From assembly GCA_002343505.1 (NCBI GenBank), contig DDQZ01000078.1, forward strand, positions 727 to 64,726: DNA of 64,000 nucleotides, read 5' to 3'. The stretch comes from Verrucomicrobiaceae bacterium UBA2429. GTDB taxonomy: Bacteria; Verrucomicrobiota; Verrucomicrobiia; Verrucomicrobiales; Verrucomicrobiaceae. Of the stretch, positions 1 to 8,714 are shown in pieces; the first letter of the stretch is position 1; the number at the start of each line of letters is the position of its first letter. Below the pieces are notes generated by a model that was given only the letters and a program-made list of their open reading frames with translations, was not told the origin of the DNA and did no database searches. A program made the position numbers and the translations under genes.

Positions 1-1
1 C

Positions 2-505
2 CTGCTCGCCACCGCCCTGCTGGCCGCCGCTCCGACCTGGGCGGGGGAGGGTGAGAAAGTCAGCCTGCCGGCGCCGGATGTGAGCGGGCTGAACCAGGAC
101 GGTGTGAATGTGAAGTTCACGGAGGTGTATGCGAAGGGGCCGACGGTGGTGTTTTTCTACCCGAAGGCGAACACGCCGGGCTGCACGAAGCAGGCGTGCT
201 CGCTGCGGGACGCGTTCGCGGACCTGACGAAGCAGGGGGTGCAGGTGCTGGGGGTGTCGTTCGACAAGCCTGAGGCGCAGAAGAAGTTCCGGGATGATTT
301 CACGCTGCCGTATGACCTGATCGCGGACCCGGAGGGGAGGATCGTGGACGGCTTCGGGGTGAAGCGCATGGAGCGGGGGGAGGTGACGCTGGCGGCACGG
401 CAGGCGTTTCTGGTGAAGGAGGGAAAGATCGTGTGGCGCGACGCGCAGGCCTCGACGGACAAGCAGGCGGAGGACATCCTGCGCGTGCTCAAGGAGGTGA
501 AGTGA
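2..505 (+). CDS. bcp: Thioredoxin-dependent peroxiredoxin, Bcp/PrxQ type (5' end outside window)
   Basis: Thiol peroxidase of the AhpC/TSA family that reduces hydrogen peroxide and organic hydroperoxides. The reading frame is open from base 2 and its first residues (LLATALLAAAPTWAGEGEK) form the end of a signal peptide, so the true start lies before the window and the protein is probably exported. The active-site segment NTPGCTKQACSLRD has the peroxidatic Cys and a second Cys five residues on, the 2-Cys spacing of Bcp/PrxQ. The thioredoxin fold continues with VLGVSFDKPEAQKKF and ends at a normal family length. A Met codon inside the frame at 80 is not the start because conserved sequence precedes it. 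A strong terminator follows at 550-577. Confidence 0.88.
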   Translation: MLATALLAAAPTWAGEGEKVSLPAPDVSGLNQDGVNVKFTEVYAKGPTVVFFYPKANTPGCTKQACSLRDAFADLTKQGVQVLGVSFDKPEAQKKFRDDFTLPYDLIADPEGRIVDGFGVKRMERGEVTLAARQAFLVKEGKIVWRDAQASTDKQAEDILRVLKEVK

Positions 506-549
506 GGGGTGTGTGACGCGCCTCCGCCGGAGGGCGGGGCATGTGACTG

Positions 550-577
550 GCCGGGCGGTGACGCCCGGCTTTTTTTT
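550..577 (+). terminator. Rho-independent terminator after the peroxiredoxin gene
   Basis: A perfect 7-bp GC stem (gccgggc 550-556, gcccggc 563-569) with a 6-base loop is followed at once by eight T (570-577). It lies 45 bases after the peroxiredoxin stop. Confidence 0.85.
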
Positions 578-622
578 GCTCCCGAAGCGGCCGGAAAAGG
601 GCGCCGCGGGCGGGCGGCGCGC

Positions 623-640
623 ATCCGACTTTAGTCGGAT
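623..640. repeat. Short inverted repeat upstream of the secreted unknown gene
   Basis: atccgac (623-629) and gtcggat (634-640) are perfect inverted copies around tttа-like spacer ttta. The sequence gcgcatccgac occurs again at 653-663, so one arm is duplicated in direct orientation. It lies 72-89 bases before the next start codon and could be an operator or a small palindromic repeat; function unknown. Confidence 0.4.
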
Positions 641-711
641 ATAAAATGTGCCGCGCATCCGACCAAAGTCCCATACCCTGTTTCGCGGGGCGGGCTCAGG
701 GTGGGGGTGTC

Positions 712-2286
712 ATGAAGACAACACACCTCATCCCCTCCGCCATGAAACAAGCCACACTCCTCGCCGCCGCCCTGATCGGGCTGGGCATGCACAACCGCGC
801 GCACGCCGCGACCGACAACTTTGAGAACGCGACGGTCATCACCGGCTCGTCGCTGAATTTCACCAGTGTTTCCATCCTCAATTACACGAGCCAGGCCGGC
901 GAGCCGCCGATGACCAGCTGGGGTGAGTATGGCGCGAAGAAAACCGCCTGGTGGAAGTGGACGGCGCCGGAGGACGGCTTCTGCACGGTGGACACTCTGT
1001 CGCCTCCGAACGACATGCCGGTGCGGGACACATTGGTCTCGGTTTTCACAGGCGCCTCCGTGAACGCGCTGACCCTCATCGCCGACGGTGACGACCACTG
1101 GACGCGCGCCAACGGGGCATCTGCGAATGGAGCGAGCTGCACCTTTTACGCGACGAAGGGCGTGACCTACCACATCGCGGTGGACGGCTACAGCGCCAGC
1201 TCGGTGACAGCGACGGCGCACAACGTGACCCTGAAGCTCGGCCTGCTGCCGAAGCGCGGCATGCGCAAATACGGCGTGTATCGCATCGTCTTGGCGGACT
1301 CCCAGCTTCACGGCACGCTGTCCTTCACCAAGACCTCGGCATTCAGCTTCAGCGCCAAGTTCACGGTGGGCAAAAAGGCCTATCCGCTGAAGGGTGTGCT
1401 GACGCCGGAAGGATTCTTCATGACGGCGATCGAGCGCAAGACTCCTGCCGGAGCCGCGCCGCTGCCGCCGATCGGCCTGATCATAGACGCCAAGGCCGAG
1501 GGTGATTTGTATGTGGGGGAGGGCAGGCTTTACGGCGCCCGGAGCAACTTGATGGAGGCGCACACTTTCCCGGCGGGTGTCACCACCACGGTGGCGGGGA
1601 AATTCACAGGCGTGCTGAACACGAACGGCTCGGAGGCTCCGGGAGTCGTCTGCGCCACCGTCAAGGGCAACGGGATGGTCACGCTGGCGGGCCTCGCCGC
1701 CGACGGCTCCAAGCTGACCTTCTCCGGCCCCCTGGTCCATGATCATGACGCCAGTGCCACCGGCACGCTGCCCGTGTGCGTGAGCCTGTACGGCGGCGGC
1801 GGCTTTGTGCGCGCCCATTTTCATTTCACCGACAACGTCATGGGAGACCGGTTGGAGGCGTCGCAAACGGGGCATTTTCGTCCGGCGAATCCTGCCTCTG
1901 TGTTTTATCCCGCCGGCATCGACAGCAGTCTTGTCGTGCTGGGCGGCAGCTACGCGCCGGAGAAAAACAAGCGCGCGCTGGACTTCCTGGAAGGCTCCAT
2001 GGGCGCTGGCAAGCTGAGCATCCCGGCCTCGATGGACGAGATCGCGAGCATGATCAGCGAGAACCTCGCCTTTGACACGAAGAACAAGTTCATCTTCCCG
2101 CCCAAGAACGCGCGGAAACCCGCACTGTCGCTGAAAAGCACGGGCCTGGTCACCGGCAGCTTCCTGGATGACAACGGCAAAAAGCGCGCGGTCAACGGCG
2201 TGCTCTACCGCTTCAACGGCCAGACCCTGCTGCGCGGCCAGGTGGCGGGCGCCACGAAGAATGTCCTGTTTCAGGTCATCCCCTGA
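712..2286 (+). CDS. Secreted protein of unknown function with a PPC-like N-terminal domain
   Basis: A 524-residue exported protein with no family I can name with certainty. The start at 712 follows a purine-rich agggtgggg; an upstream in-frame ATG at 646 would give an implausible leader, and one at 742 would still leave a signal peptide (hydrophobic LLAAALIGLG, then AHA cleavage site). Mature residues about 35-150 carry a WWKWTAP segment, a D-T-L-V-S-V-F-T-G stretch and a Y-H-I-A-V-D-G-Y ending, which resembles the prepeptidase C-terminal (PPC) type domains common in secreted verrucomicrobial proteins. The remaining 350 residues are beta-rich and repetitive, without catalytic motifs I recognise. 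Probably a cell-surface or extracellular structural protein. Confidence 0.7.
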   Translation: MKTTHLIPSAMKQATLLAAALIGLGMHNRAHAATDNFENATVITGSSLNFTSVSILNYTSQAGEPPMTSWGEYGAKKTAWWKWTAPEDGFCTVDTLSPPNDMPVRDTLVSVFTGASVNALTLIADGDDHWTRANGASANGASCTFYATKGVTYHIAVDGYSASSVTATAHNVTLKLGLLPKRGMRKYGVYRIVLADSQLHGTLSFTKTSAFSFSAKFTVGKKAYPLKGVLTPEGFFMTAIERKTPAGAAPLPPIGLIIDAKAEGDLYVGEGRLYGARSNLMEAHTFPAGVTTTVAGKFTGVLNTNGSEAPGVVCATVKGNGMVTLAGLAADGSKLTFSGPLVHDHDASATGTLPVCVSLYGGGGFVRAHFHFTDNVMGDRLEASQTGHFRPANPASVFYPAGIDSSLVVLGGSYAPEKNKRALDFLEGSMGAGKLSIPASMDEIASMISENLAFDTKNKFIFPPKNARKPALSLKSTGLVTGSFLDDNGKKRAVNGVLYRFNGQTLLRGQVAGATKNVLFQVIP

Positions 2287-2489
2287 GCCGGGGGGCGGCG
2301 CGCGGGCCGCGGGCCGGAAAAGCTGCCTCCGGTGGATGCCAGGGCGCGGATCACCGCGCGGGGTGTCCGCCGGGGGCGGTCGTTTTTATGGGGATGGCGC
2401 GGACGCGCGCGAGTTCCCATTCGACAGGAGGCCGCCGTTCGGCATGATCGGCGGCGAAAGCCCGCCCGCGCCCGCGTATGACTGCCCTG

Positions 2490-3515
2490 ATGAAAACCCG
2501 TGCCTTGTTTTTGAGCCTGTCCCTGCTGACCGCCATGCTGCCCGCGCAGGAGGCGGCGGAGATCACCTCGGTGCAAAAGATCTGGGACAAGGGTGAGCAC
2601 AATGCTTTCACGGACCTGGCGCGTTTTAAAAACCTGTTTTTCTGCTGCTTCCGCGAGGCGAAGGCGCATGTGGGCGGGGACGGGGTGATCCGGGTGCTGA
2701 TCTCCTCGACGGGTGAGAACTGGGTGGACTACGCGAGCATCGCGGAGGCGGGCGTGGACCTGCGGGATCCGAAGTTCGAGGTGACGCCGGACGGCAAGCA
2801 GCTCTACCTGCTGTGCGGCGGCTCGGTGTATGAGGGCACGCAGCTCAAAGGCCGCCGCCCGCGCTATGTGATGTCCACGGACGGGAAGGTGTGGACGCCG
2901 CCGCAGAAGCTGCTGGCGGAGGGGGACTGGCTGTGGCGGGTGACGGTGAACCCGGCGGACGGGAAGTTTTACGGGGCGGCCTACAACTGCCACCCGACGA
3001 CGGGCGGGCCGAAGTTCGAGGAGGAGTGGTCTTTGAAGTCGTATGCCAGCGCGGATGGCCGGGTGTGGCAGCTCTCCTCGATCATGCAGGTGCCGGGCCA
3101 GCCGAATGAGACGACGATCCGCTTTCTCAAGGACGGCTCGGCGGTGGCGCTGGTGCGGCGGGAGGCGGGTGACAGAAAGGGCATGATCGGCGTGGCGGCG
3201 GCGCCTTTCCGCCAATGGTCATGGACGCCGCTGCCGGTGCCTTTGGGCGGGCCGAACTTCATCGAGCTGCCGGACGGGTCGCTGGTGGCGGGGTCGCGCG
3301 GCTTTGGCAGGACGCCGGGGCCGCACATGGTGCTCTATAAGATGACGAAGACGGGCGTGGAGCCGCTGCTGGAGCTGCCGAGCGCGGGGGACTGCAGCTA
3401 CCCGGGCCTGGTCTGGCACGAGGGGCATCTGCATGTGAGCTATTATTCCAGCCACGAGGGGAAGTCGGCCATTTATCACGCCAGGGTGCGCCTGCCCTGG
3501 GTGAGGGAGCCATGA
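2490..3515 (+). CDS. Exported sialidase-fold (BNR-like) protein
   Basis: A 341-residue protein with signal peptide MKTRALFLSLSLLTAMLPAQ. The body alternates short beta strands with Asp-box-like turns (SSTGENW, STDGKVW, SADGRVW), the signature of the six-bladed sialidase/exo-alpha-sialidase propeller. The substrate cannot be told from sequence, and many verrucomicrobial members are not proven sialidases. An in-frame ATG four codons earlier (2478) is an alternative start. The stop overlaps the folA start (ATGA at 3512-3515), so the two are probably translated together, although no functional link is obvious. Confidence 0.72.
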   Translation: MKTRALFLSLSLLTAMLPAQEAAEITSVQKIWDKGEHNAFTDLARFKNLFFCCFREAKAHVGGDGVIRVLISSTGENWVDYASIAEAGVDLRDPKFEVTPDGKQLYLLCGGSVYEGTQLKGRRPRYVMSTDGKVWTPPQKLLAEGDWLWRVTVNPADGKFYGAAYNCHPTTGGPKFEEEWSLKSYASADGRVWQLSSIMQVPGQPNETTIRFLKDGSAVALVRREAGDRKGMIGVAAAPFRQWSWTPLPVPLGGPNFIELPDGSLVAGSRGFGRTPGPHMVLYKMTKTGVEPLLELPSAGDCSYPGLVWHEGHLHVSYYSSHEGKSAIYHARVRLPWVREP

Positions 3516-3997
3516 TGCCGCGCCTGGCAGCCATCGTCGCCATGGATGCGCGCCGTGTCATCGGGCGCGGCGGGGCGCTGCCTTGGCATCACCCGGAGGA
3601 TCTGCGCTTTTTCAAACGCACGACCCTGGGGCATCCGGTGCTGATGGGCAGGACGACGTTTGAGTCCATCGGCAGGCCGCTGCCGGGCCGGCGCAATGTG
3701 GTGCTAAGCCGGGCCATGCCGGAGCGGGAGGGGGTGACGGTGATCCGGGACCTGGCGGAGCTGGAGCGGGCGTGCGGCGGGGAGGAGAAGGTGTTCGTCA
3801 TCGGCGGCGCGCAGGTCTATGCGGAGCTGCTGCCGCGCTGCGGGGAGGTGTACCTGACACTGGTGGCCGGCGAGCATGAGGGGGACGCCTTCCTGCCGCC
3901 CTTCGAGCATCTCTTTGACCTCAAGGAGGTGCTGGGCAGGACGGACGAACTGGAATTCCGCCGCTATGAGCGCAAGCGGACGGAGGCGGCGGGTTGA
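3512..3997 (+). CDS. folA: Dihydrofolate reductase
   Basis: Reduces dihydrofolate to tetrahydrofolate with NADPH in the cytoplasm. The 161-residue length is typical. Visible DHFR landmarks are the N-terminal LAAIVAMDARRVIG strand, the LPWHHPEDLRFFKRTT substrate-loop helix with the conserved Trp and acidic residue, the MGRTTFESIGRPLPGRRN NADPH-binding segment, and FVIGGAQVYAELLP near residue 95. It overlaps the preceding sialidase-fold gene by four bases (ATGA), which implies translational coupling. ATG at 3512 or 3515 are equally possible starts. Confidence 0.95.
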   Translation: MMPRLAAIVAMDARRVIGRGGALPWHHPEDLRFFKRTTLGHPVLMGRTTFESIGRPLPGRRNVVLSRAMPEREGVTVIRDLAELERACGGEEKVFVIGGAQVYAELLPRCGEVYLTLVAGEHEGDAFLPPFEHLFDLKEVLGRTDELEFRRYERKRTEAAG

Positions 3998-4047
3998 CTT
4001 GGCCGGGGAGCGATAGAACCCTGCGCGCCCCGCCGTCCTTTCCAGCC

Positions 4048-5355
4048 ATGCCCGCCCTGCCCAAGCCACTTCTCTTTTGCGTCCTGCCCGCCTGCCTCGC
4101 GTCCGCCCAGCCGGCGACGACGCCGCTTTTCTGGCCGGACCGCACAGGGCCGACGAATGACGGTGTCGTGCCGGCGGCGGAGGCGGCGCGGCTACCGCTG
4201 GAGTGGGATGGGGAGAGCGGCAGAAACATCGCTTGGCGGACGGAGCTCGATGACGCGGGCCACAGCACGCCGGTGATCGGCGGGGACATGATCTGGTTCA
4301 CCAGCGCCACGGAGGACGGGAAGAAGCAGTTCGTCTATGGCATTGACCGCCACAGCGGGCGCGTGGTCCATCACAAGCTGCTCTTTGAAAACGCGGACCC
4401 CGAGCCGCTGGGCAACCCGCTCAACAACTACGCCGCGCCCTCCCCCGTGCTGGAGGCGGACGCGCTGTATGTCCATTTCGGCACTTACGGAACCGCGCGC
4501 CTGGACCCGGCCACCGCCGAAGTGGTCTGGCAGCGGCGGGACATCAATGTGAACCACTACCGCGGCCCGGGCAGCTCGCCCGTCATCCACGAGGGTCTCC
4601 TGATTCTCACGCTGGATGGCATCAATGAGCAGTTCGTCACCGCGCTGGACAAGAAAACCGGCGCCACGGTGTGGAAAACGAACCGTACCACCGACTACGG
4701 CGACCTGGACGCCGAGGGCAAACCGACGCGCGATGGCGACATGCGCAAGGCCTACCACACGCCGACGGTCTTTGACCTGGCGGGAGTGCCCACGCTGGTC
4801 AGCGTCGGCTCGCGGGCGGCCTTCGGCTACGATCCCGCCACAGGCCGGGAGCTGTGGACCATCCGCCACGGCGGCTTCAACGCGGCTATCCGCCCCCTGC
4901 TCATCAAAAACGTGCTCATTCTCAACACCGGCTCCGAGCGCGCGCACACCCTGGGCGTGCGGGTGGATGAGGGCATGAAGGGGGACATCACCGAAAGCCA
5001 TGTCCTCTGGGACCGGGAAAAGCGCAACGCCAGCGAGGCCGGCCCCGTGCTGGTGGGCGGGCTGCTTTTCCAGATCACACGCGGCGGCATCCTCTCCTGC
5101 ATGAATCCGCTCAAGGGCGAGGACATCTGGGAGGACCGCCTCGACGGGCAGCACCTGCCGGGGCCGATCGCGGCAGGGGACCGCCTTTACTTCTGCAACG
5201 ACCGCGGCCAGAGCCATGTGGTGAGGGCGGGTGACAAATTCGAAATCTTGGCGAAGAACCAGTTGCCGGAGGCGATTTCGGCGGGAATGGCCGTGGCGGA
5301 CGGGGCGCTCTACATCCGCTCGAAAAAGGCGTTGTATAAAATCGCGGTCAAATGA
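4048..5355 (+). CDS. Exported PQQ-type beta-propeller protein
   Basis: A 435-residue secreted protein of the outer-membrane-assembly BamB / PQQ-repeat class. The start at 4048 gives a signal peptide ending near ASAQP; a TTG at 3994 overlapping folA would add an unlikely leader. Repeats show the PQQ-blade pattern of a G-x-x-x-W ending, for example TAEVVWQRRD, TGATVWKTNR and TGRELWTIRH, with A-L-D-K-K-T-G turns. This architecture is widespread in PVC bacteria, usually as a substrate-binding or dehydrogenase-like periplasmic propeller. No catalytic site can be assigned. Confidence 0.82.
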   Translation: MPALPKPLLFCVLPACLASAQPATTPLFWPDRTGPTNDGVVPAAEAARLPLEWDGESGRNIAWRTELDDAGHSTPVIGGDMIWFTSATEDGKKQFVYGIDRHSGRVVHHKLLFENADPEPLGNPLNNYAAPSPVLEADALYVHFGTYGTARLDPATAEVVWQRRDINVNHYRGPGSSPVIHEGLLILTLDGINEQFVTALDKKTGATVWKTNRTTDYGDLDAEGKPTRDGDMRKAYHTPTVFDLAGVPTLVSVGSRAAFGYDPATGRELWTIRHGGFNAAIRPLLIKNVLILNTGSERAHTLGVRVDEGMKGDITESHVLWDREKRNASEAGPVLVGGLLFQITRGGILSCMNPLKGEDIWEDRLDGQHLPGPIAAGDRLYFCNDRGQSHVVRAGDKFEILAKNQLPEAISAGMAVADGALYIRSKKALYKIAVK

Positions 5356-5518
5356 CTGCAATTTGACCATGCTTTGTGCATACAATCCGCGTCGGAGGCG
5401 AAAAAAAAACGCAGGATCGGCAAGATTCTTTCAAATCCGGCCTCATGGGAAAATTAAATCCCCGCAAATGCACAAAACCGTCGCATTCGTCATTGTCTGT
5501 GTTAGACTGGCAGCCTCT

Positions 5519-5842
5519 ATGGCAACGACACCGACCCGTAAAACACGTTTCTCCCGCCGCGTCCCTGATCATGTGACCGACGAGCTTGTCAATGTCCTCT
5601 CCGGAGGCCAGACGCTTGAGTTCAATGCGCTCTTCAAGCTGGTCTATGACAACCTCAAGCTGAAGAACGCGGTCAGCGGCGGCGAGGAAATGCTCCGCCT
5701 CCGCTCCTACGAGAAGCTGCAGGGCCTGGTCAGCCGGGGCTTGTGCGCCAAAGTCGGCAAAACTTACCGCGGCCTCGAAGGCCTGCGCGCCGCCCACCAG
5801 GCCGCGCTCGCCGCCCGCACCGCCGCCATCGTCGCGCGCTGA
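5519..5842 (+). CDS. Small basic protein of unknown function
   Basis: A 107-residue protein beginning MATTPTRKTRFSRRV. It is rich in basic residues at both ends, with a central helical region around VTDELVNVLSGGQTLEFNALFKLVYDNL and a SYEKLQGLVSRGLCAKVGKTYRGLEGL stretch that could form a winged-helix-like fold. I do not recognise the family. An in-frame ATG at 5468 would add a short hydrophobic leader and is less likely. It has its own terminator (5881-5911) and a 163-base upstream gap, so it is probably a single-gene transcript. Confidence 0.62.
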   Translation: MATTPTRKTRFSRRVPDHVTDELVNVLSGGQTLEFNALFKLVYDNLKLKNAVSGGEEMLRLRSYEKLQGLVSRGLCAKVGKTYRGLEGLRAAHQAALAARTAAIVAR

Positions 5843-5880
5843 GCCATCCTTCAGCCGTTTCCACCCTTTCCTCAAAACCA

Positions 5881-5911
5881 GGGCCGTCCTTTGCTCAGGA
5901 CGGCCCTTTTT
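5881..5911 (+). terminator. Rho-independent terminator after the small basic protein gene
   Basis: A perfect 10-bp stem gggccgtcct (5881-5890) / aggacggccc (5897-5906) with loop ttgctc is followed by five T. Confidence 0.85.
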
Positions 5912-5923
5912 GCCGTGCTGGAT

Positions 5924-6283
5924 TCATTTCAGCCGGGGCAGGGACTGGACGAGAAGGTGGAAAAACTCGTTTTCCTCCGCGGTCATGCCGTCGCTTTCCA
6001 GGATGTCCTTCACCAGCGCGCAGACCTCTTTTTGCGCGGCTTTCGTGGTGAAGGAGGCGGCGCGCTCCTCGAGGTAGTCCATCATGGCATCGTCACTTTC
6101 CGCCGCCTCGCGGGCGCGGGCGAAGGATTCGTCAATGAACAGGCTTTTGGGCCGGGTGGATTTCCAGCCCCGTTTGACGAAAGCCTGCCGGACCAGCTCG
6201 TCCTCGTCCAGGGAGACGTGGGCGTCGGCGTAGATGGCGAGGGCGAGGATGTCGAAAAGAGCTTCGCGTTGTGGCTGGGTCAT
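5924..6283 (-). CDS. TerB-like domain protein
   Basis: A 119-residue, mainly helical acidic protein. The segment ALFDILALAIYADAHVSLDE near the N-terminus matches the start of TerB/TerB-like domains, which have an acidic potential metal-binding region and are linked to tellurite resistance and phage or stress responses. No other ter genes are nearby, so the role here is unknown. The start at 6283 is chosen because the domain begins directly after it; the frame stays open for 61 more codons upstream without similarity. Confidence 0.65.
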   Translation of the reverse strand: MTQPQREALFDILALAIYADAHVSLDEDELVRQAFVKRGWKSTRPKSLFIDESFARAREAAESDDAMMDYLEERAASFTTKAAQKEVCALVKDILESDGMTAEENEFFHLLVQSLPRLK

Positions 6284-6465
6284 ATTTGATGGTTTTTTAG
6301 CGGATTCCTCAGAGCCGGACAAGACAGCTTTTGCTTCCGCCGCCAATTTCCCAGCAACCCGCGCGCCAGCCCTGCCCACCGATGCTGCGGTCTCCGACTC
6401 CGCTCTTGAAAAGCGGTGAGGCGGTAGGACACTGCGGCTCTCACTCACCCACACCCCACGCCACA

Positions 6466-8670
6466 ATGCCGGAACCCAGTCTTTTCAGGCACTACCAGAT
6501 CGTCCAGGACACGGACGGGCGGAATGTGGAGCTTGTGCGCGACGCGCGCCAGGTGGCGGTGCTGGCCTTTGACACGAAGCGGCTGGAGTTCGTCCATTGC
6601 CATGTGCTTTTGGAGGCGCTGGCGGACCGGCCGGCCTTCGACAAAGCCTGCCGCCGCCTGCAGACGGAGGGGCACCCCCTGCTGGCGCGCATGCTCGACT
6701 ACGGCGAGGACGAGGGGAACCCATACTTCATCACGAGCCATGTGGACGGCGAGACGCTGGGCCAATACCTGGCAAGGCAGGACGAGCTGCCCGCATGGCT
6801 GGCGGCGGCCATCGCCGCGCGCGCGCTGGAGGCCGCCGGAGCCCTTTTCGAGCGCGGCGGCCTGCTGCCCGCCGCCCCGCTGGAATGCCTGCGCCTGATC
6901 CAGACCGGGCCGGCCTCGGTGATGGCGCAGGTGTGTGATTTTTCGACGCTGGTCAAAACCACCCCCGCTCGTCCCTTGAAGCCGGCTTTTGACAAACCGG
7001 CGCGGTTTCTCCGCGCCATGTTTCAGGAGCAGGCGGGCGAAGGACCCGGCTCCGCGGAGCGCATGATGCCGGGGACGGATTTTGCGGAGCTGCTCGCCGG
7101 TTGCCTCGGCGCTGCGGGGCCGGACACGCGCGAGGCGCTGGAGGATCTGCGCGCGGAGATCGCCAAACTCGAGGCCGCCGCCGGGGAAATCCCCACCGCG
7201 CACAAGCCGCGCGCCCTGCTTGCCGGGCATCTGGCCACTTACCAGGAGGTGGCGCGCGGCGTGGTGAACCAAGTGCGCATCCAGAGCCAGCGGCTCGACA
7301 TGGCCAGCCCTTACGCCATGCGCGGCATCCTGACGAAAACCGGCCGCCCCGTCCTCGTCGAGCAGTCGCCGCCCGCGCGCATGGCGGGTGACGGGCCGCT
7401 GGCCCAGTGCCGCAGGGCTTTGAAGCTGGACAAGGCCAAGCACGGCTGCCTGGTGCCAGTGGCGCTCGTGCATGAGGCGGACGACCTGGCCTGTCTTGCG
7501 GAGGAAGTCGTCGAAGGCATCCATTTGGCCGAGTTCCTGCGCGAGCGCCGCGCGCTCGACTCCCAGGAGTGCTACCTCGTGCTTGCCGGTCTGGACGCCG
7601 CCCTTTCCACCCTGGAAAAATCCGGCATGGAAACCCGCCGGCTGCGCCTGGAGGACATTTATTTGCTCACCGGCTTCTCACGCGAGGATCCGCGCAGCGC
7701 CAAACTCCTGCTCAGCAAACTCACCGACTGGCCGGCTTTCTCGATCATGCTGCGCGCCCACCCGACCCTGGCTTCCATGTCCGGGCGCGGGCTGGACCCG
7801 GCCGTGCTCCTGCCGCCCGCCGCTGACAGCACCGGCGTCTGGAATGGCTCCTGGCTGGCCGCGCTCGGCAGTTTCCTTCTCGGCATCGAGGCCCTGCCCG
7901 GACGCGCCGCGGCACCGGAGGGCGGCGCGCGCGAGCGGGAAAGCGCCGCCCGCCTCCTGCGGGAGGAAATCCAGAAAGCGCAGGGCCGTCCCGGCCAGCG
8001 CGCGGATTTTCTCGCCCGTTTCGCCCGCATCCTCCAGCATCACGACCTGGCCCGGTCCGGCCCGGCCCCTGTCACCGAGCCGCTGGAGATCAAACCCAAG
8101 CCGCGCCAGCAGCGCACCGTGCCCATCGGCACCGCCGCCGCCGCATCCATGCCCCTGCCTGGAGCGCCCGCCACCGCGCTCACGAGCGGTTTCGCGCCCG
8201 AAACGCAGAAACCCTCGATCGGGTTCGCCGAGCTGCTTTTTCGCGACACGCCCGTCATGGAGACATCCTCCGGTCCCGACTGGGCCAAGACAGCCGCCGA
8301 CGCGCCGCCGACCATCCACCCCGATGAAGTCCTGCTGCCTGACAGCGACTATGTGCCCTTCTGGCTGCGCGCCGCCGTCTTTGTCGGCGGCTCCATGATC
8401 CTGGGGGCCGTTTTCGCGCATTTTTCCGGCCACGCGCAATGGCAGAAAGCCAAGGCACCCGCATCCTCTCCGCCCGCCGCCGCGGCTGCCGCCACGCCTG
8501 TCTCCGTGCCTGCCGCGCGTCAGGTCATCACCACCGCGCCGGAGCCTCCGGCCGCCCCGCCCGTGGACATTCCCGCCCTGTCAAACGCGCCCGATCCCGC
8601 CCCGTCCAGCCCATCCCTGCTCATGCGCCCGCCAGGACTCAAGGAGGACATCACCGGCGTGCCGAAGTAG
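6466..8670 (+). CDS. Membrane-anchored tandem pseudokinase with Pro-rich C-terminal tail
   Basis: A 734-residue protein with two degenerate protein-kinase-like modules (about residues 5-250 and 270-520). Module 1 shows an N-lobe-like strand (VAVLAFD), a hinge-like segment PYFITSHVDGETLGQYL, and CDFSTL where DFG would fall. The VAIK lysine and HRD motif are absent. Module 2 repeats the hinge pattern in LAEEVVEGIHLAEFLRERRA. A single transmembrane helix lies near 633-653, followed by an 80-residue Ala/Pro tail. It is clearly related along its length to the protein encoded at 38369-40930. The lack of catalytic residues suggests a signalling scaffold; that is inference. Confidence 0.72.
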   Translation: MPEPSLFRHYQIVQDTDGRNVELVRDARQVAVLAFDTKRLEFVHCHVLLEALADRPAFDKACRRLQTEGHPLLARMLDYGEDEGNPYFITSHVDGETLGQYLARQDELPAWLAAAIAARALEAAGALFERGGLLPAAPLECLRLIQTGPASVMAQVCDFSTLVKTTPARPLKPAFDKPARFLRAMFQEQAGEGPGSAERMMPGTDFAELLAGCLGAAGPDTREALEDLRAEIAKLEAAAGEIPTAHKPRALLAGHLATYQEVARGVVNQVRIQSQRLDMASPYAMRGILTKTGRPVLVEQSPPARMAGDGPLAQCRRALKLDKAKHGCLVPVALVHEADDLACLAEEVVEGIHLAEFLRERRALDSQECYLVLAGLDAALSTLEKSGMETRRLRLEDIYLLTGFSREDPRSAKLLLSKLTDWPAFSIMLRAHPTLASMSGRGLDPAVLLPPAADSTGVWNGSWLAALGSFLLGIEALPGRAAAPEGGARERESAARLLREEIQKAQGRPGQRADFLARFARILQHHDLARSGPAPVTEPLEIKPKPRQQRTVPIGTAAAASMPLPGAPATALTSGFAPETQKPSIGFAELLFRDTPVMETSSGPDWAKTAADAPPTIHPDEVLLPDSDYVPFWLRAAVFVGGSMILGAVFAHFSGHAQWQKAKAPASSPPAAAAAATPVSVPAARQVITTAPEPPAAPPVDIPALSNAPDPAPSSPSLLMRPPGLKEDITGVPK

Positions 8671-8714
8671 CCTCTGCAAGATCGCAGCGCGCGGCCCGTT
8701 CCCTGCCGCCTGCC

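Noticed and set aside
3994..4047. TTG start overlapping folA for the PQQ propeller gene
   Set aside because: Would add 18 residues before a clear signal peptide that begins at ATG 4048.
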